From assembly GCA_951640165.1 (NCBI GenBank), contig OX621259.1, forward strand, positions 1,116,001 through 1,180,000: a DNA stretch of 64,000 nt, read 5' to 3'. Below the pieces are notes generated by a model that was not told where the DNA came from, searched no databases, and was given only the letters and a program-made list of their open reading frames with translations. A program made the position numbers and the translations under genes. This DNA is from Pseudoips prasinana. Lineage: Eukaryota; Arthropoda; Insecta; Lepidoptera; Nolidae. This document shows, piece by piece, positions 62,576 to 64,000 of the stretch; positions within the stretch are counted from its first letter, which is position 1; every line of letters starts with the position of its first letter.

Positions 62576-62897
62576 AGGAAATACATAACATGTTACATAA
62601 CGATGGTAGGTATCACCATAAGAATGCAATTTTAGACATGCAAATATTTAAAAAATACTATATTTCTATATATATATGACTGTTTCCTGAAATAAATACA
62701 TAAAAGTATAGGTGTCAGGCAACTTCACATTAATATTGATATAACTAATTTTGACTGCGCGTGTTAAGACAGTCACCTCGCCACTACGTATAGGTATACA
62801 ACTTTTTGCGTTTCGGACATCATTCTTTTTGTGTGACACATAATTGTTCTGAGTCTGAATGTACCTACTTTGTGTCCATGAATTATATGCTTGTAAA
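62576..62897. other. AT-rich sequence with SINE scrap
   Basis: 'gttctgagtctgaatgtacc' and 'tgtgtccatgaattatatgc' at 62848-62890 match dispersed blocks elsewhere. No gene. Confidence 0.4.
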
Positions 62898-62953
62898 CTA
62901 CTTCGCAACACAGGGTTTATTAAGGGGGCATTAAACCCAGTGTTGCGGAGTAG
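62898..62953. repeat. 22-bp foldback
   Basis: 'ctacttcgcaacacagggtt' + ta and its complement with two mismatches, around a 12-nt loop. Confidence 0.65.
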
Positions 62954-63229
62954 ATATTAGGGCGGGCCTTGTTCTTTAAATAAATTATTTATAGAAGAAC
63001 ATTCTTTCATATATTGAAAATACAATAAAAGTTTTTTCTGCTGTGGGTAGTTTAGAGTCTACACAAATTATTTTGTGCTCTGATTTAATTACAATTTAAT
63101 AATTGTAAAACTGTTTTAATTGCATATATTTATGTAGTAACTAGTTGCTAAACACACCCTTTCTTGCTGGTAATATAATCATTCCATAATATCTGTGCAT
63201 AACATAGTTAAACATCTTACCTCTTCATA

Positions 63230-63997
63230 ATGGATAGCCGGTTTGAAAAAAGCTTTGAGGAGTTTGAGAAGCTGTTCAACTCACGCATGCAGTTCCATGA
63301 AGAAAGGCTACAAAAAGCCACAACTGGTAATCCACATCCAGACACAGATATTGCCACTTTGTCACAAGAATTTAAAGATTTTAAATCCTTCATCCTCACA
63401 ACATTGGGGCACTTCAAGACCCAGTTTCAGCTGTTATCTTTAGGGCTGGACCGTCATGAAACTGCTATGAGAAGAAAGGTCCTGCTTCTCCATGGAGTTC
63501 CAGAGAAACGTGATGAAAAATTACACACCACAATTGTTGACATATTAACCGGCAAAATGAAATTGCTTGACATTGGTTCAACTAACATTGATGTTTGTCA
63601 TCGCCTGGGTTCCAGCACAGGGAAGAAAATCCGTCCCATCCTCATTCGTTTCAATAATATGGAGCATCGTCACTTGGTATGGGATCACAAGACTGCCTTG
63701 AAAGGCACTGGTATAACTGTCTCTGAGTTTTTAACAAAGGCCAGGCACAGAGTGTTCGCTGCTGCACGCCAATACTTCTCAATTTCTAAATGCTGGTCCA
63801 CGCAAGGTAATATTATTATATTAACACCAGATCAAACTCGTCACAAAATTGAAACTATGGACCAACTTAATGCCCTGATCGCTCAATTTCCAACGACCGA
63901 AACAGCGCCTGATGCAGATACTCCCACGAACTCTGCCGAGCTAGTGGCACCTTCTGTCTCCAAGAACAACAAGGCCAAAAGGACCACACGCCGCTAA
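63230..63997 (+). CDS. LINE ORF1 protein, L1-ORF1p-like
   Basis: 255 residues, intact, stop TAA at 63995. Residues 1-65 are a heptad-bearing coiled coil (FEKSFEEFEKLFNSRMQFHE). Residues 78-160 read like an RRM (RRKVLLLHGVPEKRDEKLHT; VCHRLGSSTGKKIRPILIRF). Residues 160-215 form a C-terminal domain (LKGTGITVSEFLTKARHRVF, RQYFSISKCWSTQGNIIILT), followed by a basic tail. The layout coiled coil - RRM - CTD is that of LINE-1-type ORF1 RNA-binding chaperones. An upstream 5' UTR may begin near 62950. The matching ORF2 would lie beyond the right edge. The start was taken at the first in-frame ATG (ATAATGG). Confidence 0.7.
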   Translation: MDSRFEKSFEEFEKLFNSRMQFHEERLQKATTGNPHPDTDIATLSQEFKDFKSFILTTLGHFKTQFQLLSLGLDRHETAMRRKVLLLHGVPEKRDEKLHTTIVDILTGKMKLLDIGSTNIDVCHRLGSSTGKKIRPILIRFNNMEHRHLVWDHKTALKGTGITVSEFLTKARHRVFAAARQYFSISKCWSTQGNIIILTPDQTRHKIETMDQLNALIAQFPTTETAPDADTPTNSAELVAPSVSKNNKAKRTTRR

Positions 63998-64000
63998 TCT

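Noticed and set aside
1..64000. CRISPR array, bacterial operon or phage-like defence system
   Set aside because: No spaced direct repeats, ribosome-binding sites or compact gene clusters. All features are those of an insect nuclear genome.

Overview
This window looks like nuclear DNA of a moth or butterfly (Lepidoptera). It is AT-rich and intron-rich, and it is packed with interspersed repeats typical of that order: tRNA-headed SINEs, short Helitrons with CTAG ends, RTE-, CR1/Jockey- and R1-like LINEs, and the LINE 3' ends carrying the 'ggcggcggtgatcactta' block. I see no bacterial-type operon, no CRISPR array, no rRNA and no convincing free-standing tRNA gene. Species and family names below rest on motif recognition only; no database search was possible.

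The only host gene I can support runs on the + strand through most of the window. Five internal coding exons at 3524-3636, 27089-27180, 50431-50520, 54848-54963 and 55574-55707 have AG acceptors, GT donors and mutually compatible phases, and they join into one open frame of about 181 codons. Two introns are about 23 kb each. The first and last exons lie outside what I could identify. The C-terminal part reads like a beta-rich ASH/MSP-type domain of axonemal proteins (DLEC1/HYDIN/CFAP-like), but this assignment is weak.

Intron A-B (3.6-27 kb) holds a Helitron inside a Helitron, a PIF/Harbinger-like MITE, a complete Mutator-like (MULE) transposon with an intact 448-codon FLYWCH/transposase gene, a Helitron cluster, and a minus-strand LINE interrupted by a plus-strand LINE. 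Intron B-C (27-50 kb) holds SINEs, a 5'-truncated minus-strand LINE, an R1-like LINE with a 15-bp target duplication, and a three-level nest: a lepidopteran repeat split by a Ty3/Gypsy element (112-113-bp LTRs, perfect 5-bp target duplication), itself split by a full-length LINE with ORF1 and ORF2. Intron C-D holds RTE, SINE and LINE remnants.

Downstream of exon E is a nearly full-length minus-strand CR1-like LINE, whose ORF1 combines coiled coils with an SGNH-hydrolase-like segment. The intact ORF1 of another LINE runs to the window edge. Most mobile-element genes are broken. The clear exceptions are the MULE transposase, the ORF1 at the right end, and both ORFs of the LINE inside the Gypsy element, although that ORF2 has lost the catalytic motif A aspartate by an in-frame deletion.
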